A stretch of DNA of 34,835 nucleotides, taken from Acidobacteriota bacterium (GTDB lineage Bacteria > Actinomycetota > Acidimicrobiia > Spongiisociales > UBA11373). Numbering within the stretch: the stretch's first letter is position 1; each line of letters begins with the position of its first letter. The translations under genes and the position numbers were made by a program. Where the stretch lies: assembly GCA_022571885.1 (NCBI GenBank), contig JACZWZ010000010.1, positions 1-34,835 on the forward strand, in the 5' to 3' direction. Shown piece after piece: positions 16,186 to 24,751 of this stretch. The notes under the pieces were generated by a model. That model did no database searches, had not been told where the DNA came from, and saw only the letters and a program-made list of their open reading frames with translations.

Positions 16186-16240
16186 GCAATACGCAAGACA
16201 AGAGCGGACTATGTCTTGCGTCTTGCGAATTGCAAGACAC
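16186..16240. repeat. Heptamer array H6 with CGGACTAT core
   Basis: The left arm is GCAATAC, GCAAGAC; the right arm, 16213-16240, is GTCTTGC, GTCTTGC, GAATTGC, AAGACAC, complementary to the left. The core matches array H3 in sequence and orientation. It lies between convergent LLM and modC genes. Confidence 0.85.
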
Positions 16241-16257
16241 ACACGACGGGTTAGCGC

Positions 16258-17313
16258 TTACTGGGACTGAAGGTCGACTTCCGTGGCCTTGATCGAAATC
16301 CACACGGAGGTGCCTTCCTTGATTTCGAGAGCTTGCTCGGAACCCGGGGTGATCTCGGCGGTGAGGGCGAGCGGGACTCCGAGTTGAAGCCGGACCCGGT
16401 CGCCGTAGTGCTCGATGCGAAGCACCGTCGTTTCCCAAGTGTTGCGGGGACTCCCCTCGGGGCGGGAGCGGTGAATCGAGATTGCTCGGGGATGAACGGT
16501 CACCAACACGGCCCCGGTTGTGGCGGTGTCGGCGGCGTGCAGTTGGTGACCTCCGATTGTCACTGTTCCGCCCGAGGTCGATCCCTCGAAGAGGTTCAAT
16601 CCAACCAGGTCGGCGGCGTACTTGGTGCTGGGTGAGAGCCGGATGTCGTCGGCAGTGCCGGTCTGGGTGATGGCGCCATCCTCGATCACGTGGATCTGGT
16701 CGGCCAGCAGAAAGGCCTCGGCGGGGTCGTGAGTGATGAGCAAGCTGGGACCGGAGAATTCGGAGAGATGATCGGCAAGCAGTCGGCGGAGATCGACCCG
16801 GGTCGTGGCATCGAGTGCCGACAGCGGCTCGTCGAGTAGCAGGAGTACAGGATCGGTGACCAGGGCCCTCGCCAGCGCCACCCGCTGTGCCTCTCCTCCC
16901 GAGATTTCAGCCGGCTTTCGATCCGCCAATGGACCGACTCCGAGCCGCTCCAGCCACTCGCCGGCCTTCCTCCTGGCTGCTTGCCTACCCGAACCTCGAC
17001 TTCGAAGCCCGAAGGCGACGTTGTCGACGGCGCTGAGATGAGGGAAGAGAACGTGGTCCTGAAACACCACTCCGATATGCCTTTGCTCGGGGGGTACGAA
17101 CAGGCCTCGATTGGGCTCGTCGAGTGTCTTACCGTCGAGTTCGATGCGACCGCTGTCGAGTGGGATCAACCCGGTGAGGGCCTCGAGGGTGGTGGTTTTG
17201 CCTGCTCCATTGGGTCCGAGCAGAGCCACCGTTTGGCCCGGTTCGATGGAGAGAGCGACGCCGATCGCAAACTCGCCGCGCCACACTCCCAAATCGGCCT
17301 TTAGTCCGGTCAT
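16258..17313 (-). CDS. modC: Molybdate ABC transporter ATP-binding protein ModC
   Basis: The 351-residue ATPase has Walker A GPNGAGKT (33-40), signature ISGGEAQR, Walker B LLLLDEPLSALD and the switch histidine in LLITHDPAEA. A C-terminal TOBE/Mop-like domain (about 290-345) binds or senses oxyanion. It powers molybdate (or tungstate) import by ModAB. ATG 17313 overlaps the modB stop as ATGA; the frame extends five codons further upstream but that start is not coupled. Its order in the operon is last, after modA and modB. Confidence 0.92.
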   Translation of the reverse strand: MTGLKADLGVWRGEFAIGVALSIEPGQTVALLGPNGAGKTTTLEALTGLIPLDSGRIELDGKTLDEPNRGLFVPPEQRHIGVVFQDHVLFPHLSAVDNVAFGLRSRGSGRQAARRKAGEWLERLGVGPLADRKPAEISGGEAQRVALARALVTDPVLLLLDEPLSALDATTRVDLRRLLADHLSEFSGPSLLITHDPAEAFLLADQIHVIEDGAITQTGTADDIRLSPSTKYAADLVGLNLFEGSTSGGTVTIGGHQLHAADTATTGAVLVTVHPRAISIHRSRPEGSPRNTWETTVLRIEHYGDRVRLQLGVPLALTAEITPGSEQALEIKEGTSVWISIKATEVDLQSQ

Positions 17314-18098
17314 CGCGCTCTCCACCATCGGTCCCGCAACAAGACGAGGACTCCGAGGGAAATGGCCACCATCACCAGACTGATGGCGACCGCGGTATCA
17401 CGATCCTGTTCCAGGGCGACGAACACCGCCAGTGGGAGGGTTTGGGTGCGTCCTTGGAGATTCCCGGCAAACGTGATGGTGGCGCCGAACTCGCCAAACG
17501 CCCGTGCCCAGGCGAGTAGGAGACCAGCAGCCAACGATGGTCCGATCATCGGAAGAGTCACCCGTCGCAGCACCTCCCACCTGCCGGCGCCGAGGGTGGT
17601 GGCCGCCCGCTCGAATTTGGGGTCGAGGTTGCGCACCGCGCTTTCGACGGTGATGACCAGGAATGGCATGGCGACGAGCGTCGCCGCGATCACCACACCC
17701 CAGATCGAGAACGGTAGGACCAGTCCGGTTGCTTCGTTGAGTGGCTGTCCGATTACCCCGCGGCGACCGAGAGTGAACAGCAGCGCCGTCCCGGCGACGA
17801 CCGGAGGCAGGACCAGCGGAAGCAGGACGAGGCCTCGCACCAATGAGCGTCCCGGGAACTCGGCTCGGGCGAGCATCAGTGCCAGCGGGACTCCGAGCAG
17901 TGCGGACAGCGAGGTCGCAATCAATGAAGAGATGAGGGAGAGCCGGAGCGCGTCGAGGACGACCTCGCTGGTCAACAGGTGGGGAAGGTCGGTCCATGGT
18001 GCCCGGGTGAGGAGGCCGACCAGCGGGAGGGCGAAGAAGGCCAAGCCGATGGCGGCGAGGATGACGACACCCAAGGGGTTGCGACGTCGTCGGGTCAT
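17310..18098 (-). CDS. modB: Molybdate ABC transporter permease ModB
   Basis: The 262-residue membrane protein has about six helices and the importer loop that couples to the ATPase: RAATTLGAGRWEVLRRVTLP, then ARAFGEFGATITFAGN, a ModB/CysW hallmark. It forms the channel for molybdate in the plasma membrane. Start and stop both overlap the flanking mod genes by four bases, a tight translational unit. Confidence 0.92.
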   Translation of the reverse strand: MTRRRRNPLGVVILAAIGLAFFALPLVGLLTRAPWTDLPHLLTSEVVLDALRLSLISSLIATSLSALLGVPLALMLARAEFPGRSLVRGLVLLPLVLPPVVAGTALLFTLGRRGVIGQPLNEATGLVLPFSIWGVVIAATLVAMPFLVITVESAVRNLDPKFERAATTLGAGRWEVLRRVTLPMIGPSLAAGLLLAWARAFGEFGATITFAGNLQGRTQTLPLAVFVALEQDRDTAVAISLVMVAISLGVLVLLRDRWWRAR

Positions 18099-18874
18099 GG
18101 TGTGGTGAATCCATGCGCTGTGAGAATCTGTTGTCCTTCCGCCGACAGGACGAAGGCTACGAAATCTTGCGCACCGCTGAGGTTGGGAGCGTCGGCAACC
18201 ACTGCGATCAGGTAGTCGGTAACAGGATCGAGGGCGTCGGGGATCTCGATTCCGATCACCTTATCGCTTGCGAGGACGTCGGTCAGGTAGACGATCCCAG
18301 CGTCGAGTTCGCCCACTTCGAGTTTGGTCAGCAGCGACCGCACGTCCGGCTCACTGGTGTCGATCGCAGGCTCGATTCCGGCGTCGGTGAGGATGTCGCG
18401 GGCAAGGACTCCACACGGCACGGCTTCGGCGCACAGTCCGATCAGCAGCGTCTCGTCGGCGAAGTCCTCGATCCCGACCACCCCGGCGGGGTTGCCGTGG
18501 GGGACTCCGATTTGAAGCCGGTTGCCGGCAAAGATCGCCGGCTCATCGGCGAGGCCGGCATCCATCACCATCTGCATGACCGCCGGATTCGCCGACGCAA
18601 AAACATCGACCGGCGCCCCTCCAAGAATCTGCTCCCGCAGCAGCGAGCTACCGGCCACATTGAGCAGGATGTCTATTCCTGGGTGCTTCTCCTCGAATGC
18701 TTGCTCGATGTCGGCAAAGGCGTTGGTGAGCGACGAAGCCGCCGATACCAGCACCTGGTTCGCAGAAGCAGAACCGCCACATGCCGAGGCGAGCAGCAGG
18801 AGAACCAAAACAATGGAGGCCGCCCGTCCCGAAACTGCTTGCTGCCTGTTGCAAGCTGCCTGTTGCAAGCTCAC
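18095..18874 (-). CDS. modA: Molybdate-binding lipoprotein ModA
   Basis: The 259-residue precursor has a hydrophobic signal (SIVLVLLLLASAC) with a lipobox Cys near residue 32, then the ModA core: VSAASSLTNAFADIEQAF, VNVAGSS-type loop (NVAGSSLLREQI), GGAPVDVFASAN and a YLTDVLAS segment. It captures molybdate outside the membrane for ModBC. The GTG start directly follows the TAG of the AMIN-like gene with no gap. Residues 2-12 (SLQQAACNRQQ) are encoded by heptamer array H7, so the n-region of the signal is array-derived. Confidence 0.92.
   Translation of the reverse strand: MSLQQAACNRQQAVSGRAASIVLVLLLLASACGGSASANQVLVSAASSLTNAFADIEQAFEEKHPGIDILLNVAGSSLLREQILGGAPVDVFASANPAVMQMVMDAGLADEPAIFAGNRLQIGVPHGNPAGVVGIEDFADETLLIGLCAEAVPCGVLARDILTDAGIEPAIDTSEPDVRSLLTKLEVGELDAGIVYLTDVLASDKVIGIEIPDALDPVTDYLIAVVADAPNLSGAQDFVAFVLSAEGQQILTAHGFTTP
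18842..18869. repeat. Heptamer array H7 inside the modA start
   Basis: The 14-base unit CTGCCTGTTGCAAG occurs twice in tandem (18842-18855, 18856-18869). It splits into the heptamers CTGCCTG and TTGCAAG. A partial third copy precedes it. It encodes the first residues of ModA on the minus strand. Confidence 0.85.
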
Positions 18875-19549
18875 CTAATCCTCGATGTCGATGTAAACCC
18901 GGGGGGGATCGGTCAGCGTGCCGACCGTGAACGGCTTCATGTCGTCCACACCGATTACCCACGTCGAGACACCTTCGAAGTCGTCGACCAGAACGACCTC
19001 GACGACGCTGTTGGTGCCGGCTGCAATGCGCTCCGGACCGTCGTAGGTGATTCTGACTTCAGCACCACTGAGGTCGTACCCGACCGAGCTGAGCACTACC
19101 CGCAGAAACGCGGCGCCGTCGATCGGGATCGGTTCGTCGCTGGTCGAAGTGAAAGGACCCGCGGTGTATCCGATCGACCACCACGGGATATCGCCGTCCT
19201 CGAAGTCGAATACGACCCGGGTGAATCCCTCTTCTCTCTGCTGGACGCGGACATCGTGGAGGAAGTTGAAGCTACCGAACGGATCTCCGGCGGCGACCTC
19301 ATCGGCGGTGTCCCCCCGGAACTGGGGGAGTGCGGCTGGAATTGTCGGGGGTGGATCAAATGCCGCCGAGGTCGCCGCGATCGTCGGATTGGCTGCGACC
19401 GTCGTCGGGGCGGCCTCATCACCTCCTGCAGTCACCAGGAGCACTACCACCACTACGACCAGACCGACAGTCACCCCGATGAGACCGAACAGTAGGTAAT
19501 TGGGACTTGGCCGCGAAGGCGGCGGCGGTGGTGTCCGGATGTCGGTCAT
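18875..19549 (-). CDS. Membrane-anchored AMIN-like domain protein
   Basis: The 224-residue product has a proline-rich cytoplasmic N-terminus, one transmembrane helix (about 19-41), a Thr/Ala/Pro-rich linker and an extracellular beta domain from about residue 88. This has the AMIN-like pattern EGFTRVVFDFEDGD, a central GAAFLRVVLSSV, and the closing FEGVSTWVIGVDD with PRVYIDIED. AMIN-like domains are thought to bind cell-wall or polar glycan, though this version is uncharacterised. ATG 19549 has GGGGAG six bases ahead. The stop abuts the modA start, so it leads the mod operon. Confidence 0.82.
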   Translation of the reverse strand: MTDIRTPPPPPSRPSPNYLLFGLIGVTVGLVVVVVVLLVTAGGDEAAPTTVAANPTIAATSAAFDPPPTIPAALPQFRGDTADEVAAGDPFGSFNFLHDVRVQQREEGFTRVVFDFEDGDIPWWSIGYTAGPFTSTSDEPIPIDGAAFLRVVLSSVGYDLSGAEVRITYDGPERIAAGTNSVVEVVLVDDFEGVSTWVIGVDDMKPFTVGTLTDPPRVYIDIED

Positions 19550-19585
19550 CGAGCGCTCCCCGTCGGCATGTCAGCATTATGGGCT

Positions 19586-19647
19586 CAGAGTCAGCAAGTC
19601 CGGAGTCCCGAGTCGGGGAGTCTTGAGCTCTGCGCTCCCGACTCCTG
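19586..19647. repeat. Heptamer array H8 (7/8-base spacing)
   Basis: AGTC recurs with ends at 19592, 19600, 19607, 19614 and 19622 (units such as CGGAGTC and CCGAGTC). A complementary stretch GCTCCCGACTCC follows near 19633-19645. It occupies the divergent gap between the AMIN-like and ABC-2 ATPase genes. Confidence 0.75.
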
Positions 19648-19653
19648 TTTCCC

Positions 19654-19659
19654 TAACCT
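19654..19659 (+). promoter_or_regulatory. -10 box TAACCT of the ABC-2 operon
   Basis: TAACCT ends seven bases before ATG 19667, with no Shine-Dalgarno between. Leaderless start inferred. Confidence 0.5.
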
Positions 19660-19666
19660 CCCATCC

Positions 19667-20566
19667 ATGCCGGCGATCACGATCTCGGGCCTCACCAAGT
19701 CGTACGGGGACGTCGAAGCGGTGCGCGGGATAGATCTGACGGTCGAGGAGGGTGAGGTGTTTGCTCTGCTCGGGCCCAATGGAGCGGGCAAGACCACCAC
19801 CCTCGAGATACTCGAAGGTCACCGCAGTCGCACTTCCGGCGAGGTGTCGGTTCTCGGTGAAGACCCGGCGAGGGCAGGCCGAGAGTTTCGAGAGCGGATC
19901 GGCGTGGTTCTCCAGTCATCCGGTATGGACAAGGAACTCACGGTTCGGGAGTCGGTAGAACTGTTCGCCGCCATGTTTCCCCGACGTCACCCGATCGACC
20001 GGGTCATCGAGATCGTCGGTCTGGAGGAGAAGGCCGACGCTCGGGTCAAGACCTTGTCGGGAGGTCAGCGGCGCCGGGTCGACCTGGCGTTGGGCATCGT
20101 CGGCAAGCCCGAGCTCCTCTTCCTGGACGAGCCGACAACCGGATTCGATCCGTCGGCCCGCCGGAAGTCGTGGGATCTGATCGATCGGCTTCGAACGCTC
20201 GGCACCACCATCCTGCTCACCACCCATTACATGGATGAAGCCCAGAGTCTGGCCGACCGTGTGGCGGTGATGTCCAGGGGCTTGATCGTTGCCGAAGGGA
20301 CACCGGATACCATCGGAAGCCGTTCCGATCGTGGAGCGATCGTCTCGTTCCGTCTCCCGGCCGGTGCTCCTACCGATCTCCCGACTCCCTTCTCAACAGA
20401 GCGGGGTCCGGCCTTCGCGGTTTCGGTCGAAGATCCGACGCGTGACCTGCACGCCTTGACCTCGTGGGCGACATCGCGCGGAATCTCGCTGGAGGGTCTC
20501 ACCGTATCGAAACCCACACTCGAGGACGTTTACCTGGAGCTGACGGGCGAAACTGCTGATGACTGA
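19667..20566 (+). CDS. ABC-2 type exporter ATP-binding protein (DrrA-like)
   Basis: The 299-residue ATPase has Walker A GPNGAGKT near 37-44, signature LSGGQRRR, Walker B LLFLDEPTTGFD and switch histidine LLTTHYMDEA. A C-terminal extension of about 70 residues ending GLTVSKPTLEDVYLELTG is the DrrA/NodI-type tail. It energises the ABC-2 permease encoded next, with which it overlaps by eight bases. Drug, lipid or polysaccharide export are family options. ATG 19667 was chosen over the open upstream frame, which is array sequence. Confidence 0.9.
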   Translation: MPAITISGLTKSYGDVEAVRGIDLTVEEGEVFALLGPNGAGKTTTLEILEGHRSRTSGEVSVLGEDPARAGREFRERIGVVLQSSGMDKELTVRESVELFAAMFPRRHPIDRVIEIVGLEEKADARVKTLSGGQRRRVDLALGIVGKPELLFLDEPTTGFDPSARRKSWDLIDRLRTLGTTILLTTHYMDEAQSLADRVAVMSRGLIVAEGTPDTIGSRSDRGAIVSFRLPAGAPTDLPTPFSTERGPAFAVSVEDPTRDLHALTSWATSRGISLEGLTVSKPTLEDVYLELTGETADD

Positions 20567-21395
20567 CGGTCGCACTCCCACCCGGGTTCTCGTCTGGCGA
20601 CAGGTTCGTTACCAGAACACCCTGTTCTGGCGTACTCCGGTGGCGGCCTTCTTCACTCTGGTATTCCCTCTGATGTTCCTCATCCTGTTCAATCTGCTGT
20701 TCAACGAACGGATCGAAATCGAAGGCCGGGACCCGTTGACGATCGCTCAGTTCTACGCCCCAGCGCTGGCGGCGTTTGCTGCTGCTTCTGCCACCTACAC
20801 CAACATCGGCGTCGGCCAGGCGATCGCCCGCGACGAGCGGATCCTCAAACGCTTCCGATCGACCCCTCTTCCTCCCTGGATCTACATGGCGGGTGTGGTC
20901 GGTTCGGCGATCTGGTTGGCCTTGATCGCAACCGTTACCATGATCTCGGTCGGTGTGGTTGTCTACGGCCTCGAGATATACGTGGATCGGCTGCCGGCGG
21001 CGATCGTCACCCTGGCGGTGGGAGTGACGGCGTTTGCTGCGCTGGGGCTGGCTCTGGCTGCGATCTCACCGACCGGTGACACCGCTCCGGCCGTGGCCAA
21101 CGCCACATTGTTACCGGTGGCGTTCATCTCGAACGTGTTCATCCCGATTCAAGACCCCGCCCCTTGGCTAGAGTTCGCCGGCGATTTCTTCCCGCTCAAA
21201 CACTTCGTGGTACCGCTTCAGGATGCGTTCAACCCCTTCGTGACCGATAGCGCGTTTCGCGGCGGGGATCTGTTGGTGATGGCCTTGTGGGGGGTCGGCG
21301 GGCTGGCATTCGCCCTCAGATTTTTCTCCTGGGAGCCCAAGGCCGAAGGTGCCGCTCGAAAGCGACGCCGCAGGAAGACCACGGTCTCGGCTTAG
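20559..21395 (+). CDS. ABC-2 type transporter permease
   Basis: The 278-residue protein has an N-terminal helix after RQVRYQNTLFWRTPVAAFFTL, a short extracytoplasmic loop, and about five further helices with the ABC-2 motif ILKRFRSTPLPPWIYMAG and the conserved re-entrant region FFPLKHFVVPLQDAFNP. It pairs with the preceding DrrA-like ATPase. The basic tail ARKRRRRKTT is cytoplasmic. ATG 20559 lies within the end of the ATPase gene. Confidence 0.88.
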   Translation: MTDGRTPTRVLVWRQVRYQNTLFWRTPVAAFFTLVFPLMFLILFNLLFNERIEIEGRDPLTIAQFYAPALAAFAAASATYTNIGVGQAIARDERILKRFRSTPLPPWIYMAGVVGSAIWLALIATVTMISVGVVVYGLEIYVDRLPAAIVTLAVGVTAFAALGLALAAISPTGDTAPAVANATLLPVAFISNVFIPIQDPAPWLEFAGDFFPLKHFVVPLQDAFNPFVTDSAFRGGDLLVMALWGVGGLAFALRFFSWEPKAEGAARKRRRRKTTVSA

Positions 21396-21450
21396 GTTTT
21401 CTCGCCCGGCTGGATACCGTCTGGTTTTCATACCGATAGGGGAGCTCACG

Positions 21451-22179
21451 ATGTCCATTGCTGCGGCCCGTGTTGCTGGCGCCACCAAGGTCTACGGGGA
21501 GGGAGAGGCGGCCGTCACCGCCCTCGATGACCTCACCGTCGAGTTCGAACAGGGCAAGTTCACCGCGATCATGGGTCCCTCGGGGTCGGGAAAGTCGACG
21601 CTGCTTCATTGCGTGGCGGGTCTCGACACGCTCACTGAGGGGTCTGCCTTCATCGGCGACGTGAGCCTCGGCGACCTCAACGAGAAGGACCTCACGCTGT
21701 TGCGTCGCCGGAAGGTGGGGTTCATCTTTCAGGCGTACAACCTCATTCCGACACTAAATGCGGCAGAGAACATCACTCTGCCCATCGATATCGCCGGTGA
21801 TGAGGTCGACCAGGTGTGGTTCGATACGGTCGTCGGCACGATCGGCATCACCGATCGCCTCAGTCATCGCCCGTCCGAACTGTCAGGTGGGCAGCAGCAA
21901 CGAGTCGCCGCCGCCCGCGCCCTTGTGAGCCGACCCGCCATCGTCTTTGCCGATGAACCTTCGGGGAACCTTGATTCCAAATCCGGTGCCGAGCTGCTCG
22001 GGTTCATGAGGCACGCGGTCGACGAGTACGGGCAGACGATCGTGATGGTGACCCATGATCCCATCGGAGCCGCCTACGCCGATCGGATCGTCTTTCTGGC
22101 AGACGGCCGGCTGGTCGGTGAGTTGCTCGATCCGACCGCCGATCTGGTCTTCGAGCACCTCAAGTCAATGGGCGACTGA
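21451..22179 (+). CDS. LolD/MacB-type ABC ATP-binding protein
   Basis: The 242-residue ATPase shows Walker A GPSGSGKST, the family-specific VGFIFQAYNLIPTLNAAEN, signature LSGGQQQR and Walker B IVFADEPSGNLD, all diagnostic of the MacB/LolD/FtsE-like group that drives FtsX-type permeases mechanically rather than by a transport channel. ATG 21451 has AGGGGAG at 21438-21444 six bases upstream, the strongest ribosome-binding site here. The permease gene begins two bases after its stop. Confidence 0.92.
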   Translation: MSIAAARVAGATKVYGEGEAAVTALDDLTVEFEQGKFTAIMGPSGSGKSTLLHCVAGLDTLTEGSAFIGDVSLGDLNEKDLTLLRRRKVGFIFQAYNLIPTLNAAENITLPIDIAGDEVDQVWFDTVVGTIGITDRLSHRPSELSGGQQQRVAAARALVSRPAIVFADEPSGNLDSKSGAELLGFMRHAVDEYGQTIVMVTHDPIGAAYADRIVFLADGRLVGELLDPTADLVFEHLKSMGD

Positions 22180-22181
22180 CG

Positions 22182-24716
22182 ATGTTCAAGATTGCTCTCA
22201 GGAGCGTCCTGCTACACAAGTTGCGACTGACGCTCACGGCGGTGGCGATTGTGCTCGGGGTTGCCTTCGTGTCGGGGACATTTGTGTTCACCGACAGCAT
22301 CAAGGCCTCGTTCGATGATCTCTTCTCCGACGTCAATGCACAGGTCGACTTCTTCGTGAGGGGTACCTCCGAGTTTGGATCGACCGCGGCCACCTTGGAT
22401 GAGTCGATCGTCGAAGCGGTTCGTGCGGTAGACGGACTCGAGACCGTCGTCCCCTCCGTGGACGGAATCGCCCAACTCATCGACAAGGAAGGTGAACCGA
22501 TTGGAGGAGCCGGGCCACCGACTCTCGGGTTCTCGTACCTCCCCGAGGGAGAGGGAATCTCCCCGATCGATGTGCGCCAGGGAGATAGTTGGCCCACCGA
22601 ACCGGGCCAGGTTGTCATCGACACGTTTGCCGCTGAGGCGAACGACCTCAGTGTGGGCGATGTCATCGACATAATTACCCCGGTCGGTGTTGAGCCCTTC
22701 GAGATCGTGGGCATCGCGACCTTCGGCGACGCCGACAACCTGCTGGGGGCCACCCTGGCCGTGTTCCAGTTCGAAGAGGCTCAGCGGATCTTCGACATGG
22801 AGGGCCAGGTTTCATCGATCTCGCTGACGGCCGTCGACCGGGTCGACAAGCTGCTGTTGCAGGCGTCGATCGCCGACCTGTTGCCCTCTCAAGTCGAGAT
22901 TGTCACCGGTGCTGACCAGACAGATGACGATCTGAGCGAAATCGACGAGGGGATTGGGTTCATCACCACGATCCTGCTCGTGATCGCCGGCGTGGCGGTG
23001 TTTGTCGGAGCATTCATCATCCAGAACACGTTCCGGATCATCGTGGCCCAGCGGACCAGAGAACTGGCGATGCTTCGCGCCGTAGGGGCCACCGGGCGTC
23101 AGGTGACCTTCATGGTTGGGATCGAAGCGCTGGTGGTGGCCGTGGTCGCCTCGGTGATCGGAATCGGAGTCGGCGTCCTGTTTGCAGTCGGCATCAAGGG
23201 TGCATTCACTGCCTTCGGCTTTGGCTTCCCCGGCGGACCTCTCACAATCAAGGCGCGGACGATCGTCGTCGGCATGGCGGTCGGTGTTGTGGTGACCATG
23301 ATTTCGGCGCTGCTTCCGGCGCGGAAGGCGTCGAAGATCCCACCGATTGCGGCTCTGCGGGATATTGACACCAGTGCTCGGGACCTGTCGCGGAGGCTGA
23401 CTGCCGGCATCATCGTCACCGGTCTCGGAGTGGCGCTGTTGGCCGTGGGGTTGGTGCTCGATCTCGAGAATGCCATCTCCTTTGTGGGCTTTGGGGCGCT
23501 GCTGACATTCGTCGGGGTATCGGTCCTTGCTCCGCTGTTTGCCAGGACCTTTGCTCGAACCGCCGGCAGGCCACTGCCTCGCTTCGCCGGCATCGTCGGA
23601 CGACTGGCTCAGGAGAACGTGATGCGCAAGCCACGTCGCACCGCGGCAACTGCGTCGTCGCTGATGATCGGGGTGGCTCTGGTCAGTGTGATCGCCGTGT
23701 TCTCCGCCTCGGCCAAGTCGGGCGTGGCCGCAGTCTTTGAGGATGACTTCACGACTGACTTTCAGGTTGCTCTCGACGGATTCAGCGACCCTCGGTTCAC
23801 CGGCTTGTCGCCGGCGCTGACGGACGATTTGAGACAGCTGGATGAGCTGTCGGTAGTCGCCCGGTTGCGGATTGGGGAGTACCGGATGACCGACGAGACT
23901 GCCGAGAAGTTCCTGCTGGGCGTGGATGGCGGAATCGAACAGGTGGTGAGGCTCGAGATCGTCGACGGATCTATCGACCGCTTCACCGATGGCTCTGCTC
24001 TGCTCTTCGAGGACGAAGCGAACCGGCTCGGCCTCGGTGCCGGAGACTCGATGACGATCGAAGTGCCATCCGGAGCCACCGTACAGCTCGAGATTGCTGC
24101 CGTTTTTGCCGGTGATGCGCTGGAAGCGCGGCTCCTGGTGACCGTGCCGACCTACGAGGAGCACATCACATTCCGGCTCGATCGGTTCGTCCTCGCTCTC
24201 AAGGCAGATGATGTCTCGGAGGCTGAAGCTCGAGCGGCAGTAGACGGGGTGGCTGAGTCCTACCCGAACGCCAAGGTGACCAACACCGAGGAGCTCATCG
24301 GCGACATAGAGCAGCAGATCGACAACCTGCTGAACCTGCTGGTGGTGCTGCTCGGCTTTGCGATCATCATCGCTCTGCTCGGCATCGTGAACACGCTGGT
24401 GCTGTCCGTGTCGGAGCGAAAGCGCGAGATCGGGTTGCTGCGGGCTATCGGGACATCTCGCAAACAGGTCAAGCAGATGATCCGATGGGAGTCGCTGCTG
24501 ATCGCCGTCTTCGGCGGTGTGTTGGGTCTGGTCGTGGGCACCGCCCTGGGGGTCGCCACCGTCACCGCGGTGGGCCGCGGCCTCAAGCTCACCATCCCGG
24601 GCGGCCAACTGATCATCTACCTGGTCGCCGCTGGCGTTGGTGGGATGATTGCGGCGGTTCCTCCGTCACGAGCCGCAGCCAAGACGAATGTGCTGGAGGC
24701 GATCGGATACGAGTAG
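22182..24716 (+). CDS. FtsX/MacB-family ABC permease, double FtsX domain
   Basis: The 844-residue membrane protein has a MacB-like periplasmic region after the first helix (about 40-240) and a first FtsX domain with three helices (about 265-390; RTRELAMLRAVGATGRQV). Two further helices, a second external region (about 510-680) and a second FtsX domain (SERKREIGLLRAIGTSRKQ) follow. About ten helices in all is usual for actinobacterial members acting in lipoprotein, lipid or peptide handling at the cell surface. It forms a unit with the LolD-like ATPase. The TAG stop at 24714-24716 touches array H9 directly. Confidence 0.9.
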   Translation: MFKIALRSVLLHKLRLTLTAVAIVLGVAFVSGTFVFTDSIKASFDDLFSDVNAQVDFFVRGTSEFGSTAATLDESIVEAVRAVDGLETVVPSVDGIAQLIDKEGEPIGGAGPPTLGFSYLPEGEGISPIDVRQGDSWPTEPGQVVIDTFAAEANDLSVGDVIDIITPVGVEPFEIVGIATFGDADNLLGATLAVFQFEEAQRIFDMEGQVSSISLTAVDRVDKLLLQASIADLLPSQVEIVTGADQTDDDLSEIDEGIGFITTILLVIAGVAVFVGAFIIQNTFRIIVAQRTRELAMLRAVGATGRQVTFMVGIEALVVAVVASVIGIGVGVLFAVGIKGAFTAFGFGFPGGPLTIKARTIVVGMAVGVVVTMISALLPARKASKIPPIAALRDIDTSARDLSRRLTAGIIVTGLGVALLAVGLVLDLENAISFVGFGALLTFVGVSVLAPLFARTFARTAGRPLPRFAGIVGRLAQENVMRKPRRTAATASSLMIGVALVSVIAVFSASAKSGVAAVFEDDFTTDFQVALDGFSDPRFTGLSPALTDDLRQLDELSVVARLRIGEYRMTDETAEKFLLGVDGGIEQVVRLEIVDGSIDRFTDGSALLFEDEANRLGLGAGDSMTIEVPSGATVQLEIAAVFAGDALEARLLVTVPTYEEHITFRLDRFVLALKADDVSEAEARAAVDGVAESYPNAKVTNTEELIGDIEQQIDNLLNLLVVLLGFAIIIALLGIVNTLVLSVSERKREIGLLRAIGTSRKQVKQMIRWESLLIAVFGGVLGLVVGTALGVATVTAVGRGLKLTIPGGQLIIYLVAAGVGGMIAAVPPSRAAAKTNVLEAIGYE

Positions 24717-24751
24717 GAGTACTGAGTAGTCAGCTATCAGTAGTCAGTACT
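24717..24751. repeat. Heptamer array H9, left terminus of the four-helix-bundle element
   Basis: Five consecutive 7-base units (GAGTACT, GAGTAGT, CAGCTAT, CAGTAGT, CAGTACT) begin at the base after the FtsX-gene stop. In reverse orientation the same word family forms array H10 at the other end of the enclosed gene. The tail of the four-helix-bundle reading frame runs into it. Confidence 0.9.

Noticed and set aside
18113-19495. 460-residue plus-strand frame across modA and the AMIN-like gene
   Set aside because: It crosses two well-supported minus-strand genes and has shadow-like composition.
22812-24608. 598-residue open frame opposite the FtsX permease
   Set aside because: Rich in His, Asp, Gln and Arg, as expected of a high-GC antisense shadow; no domain seen.
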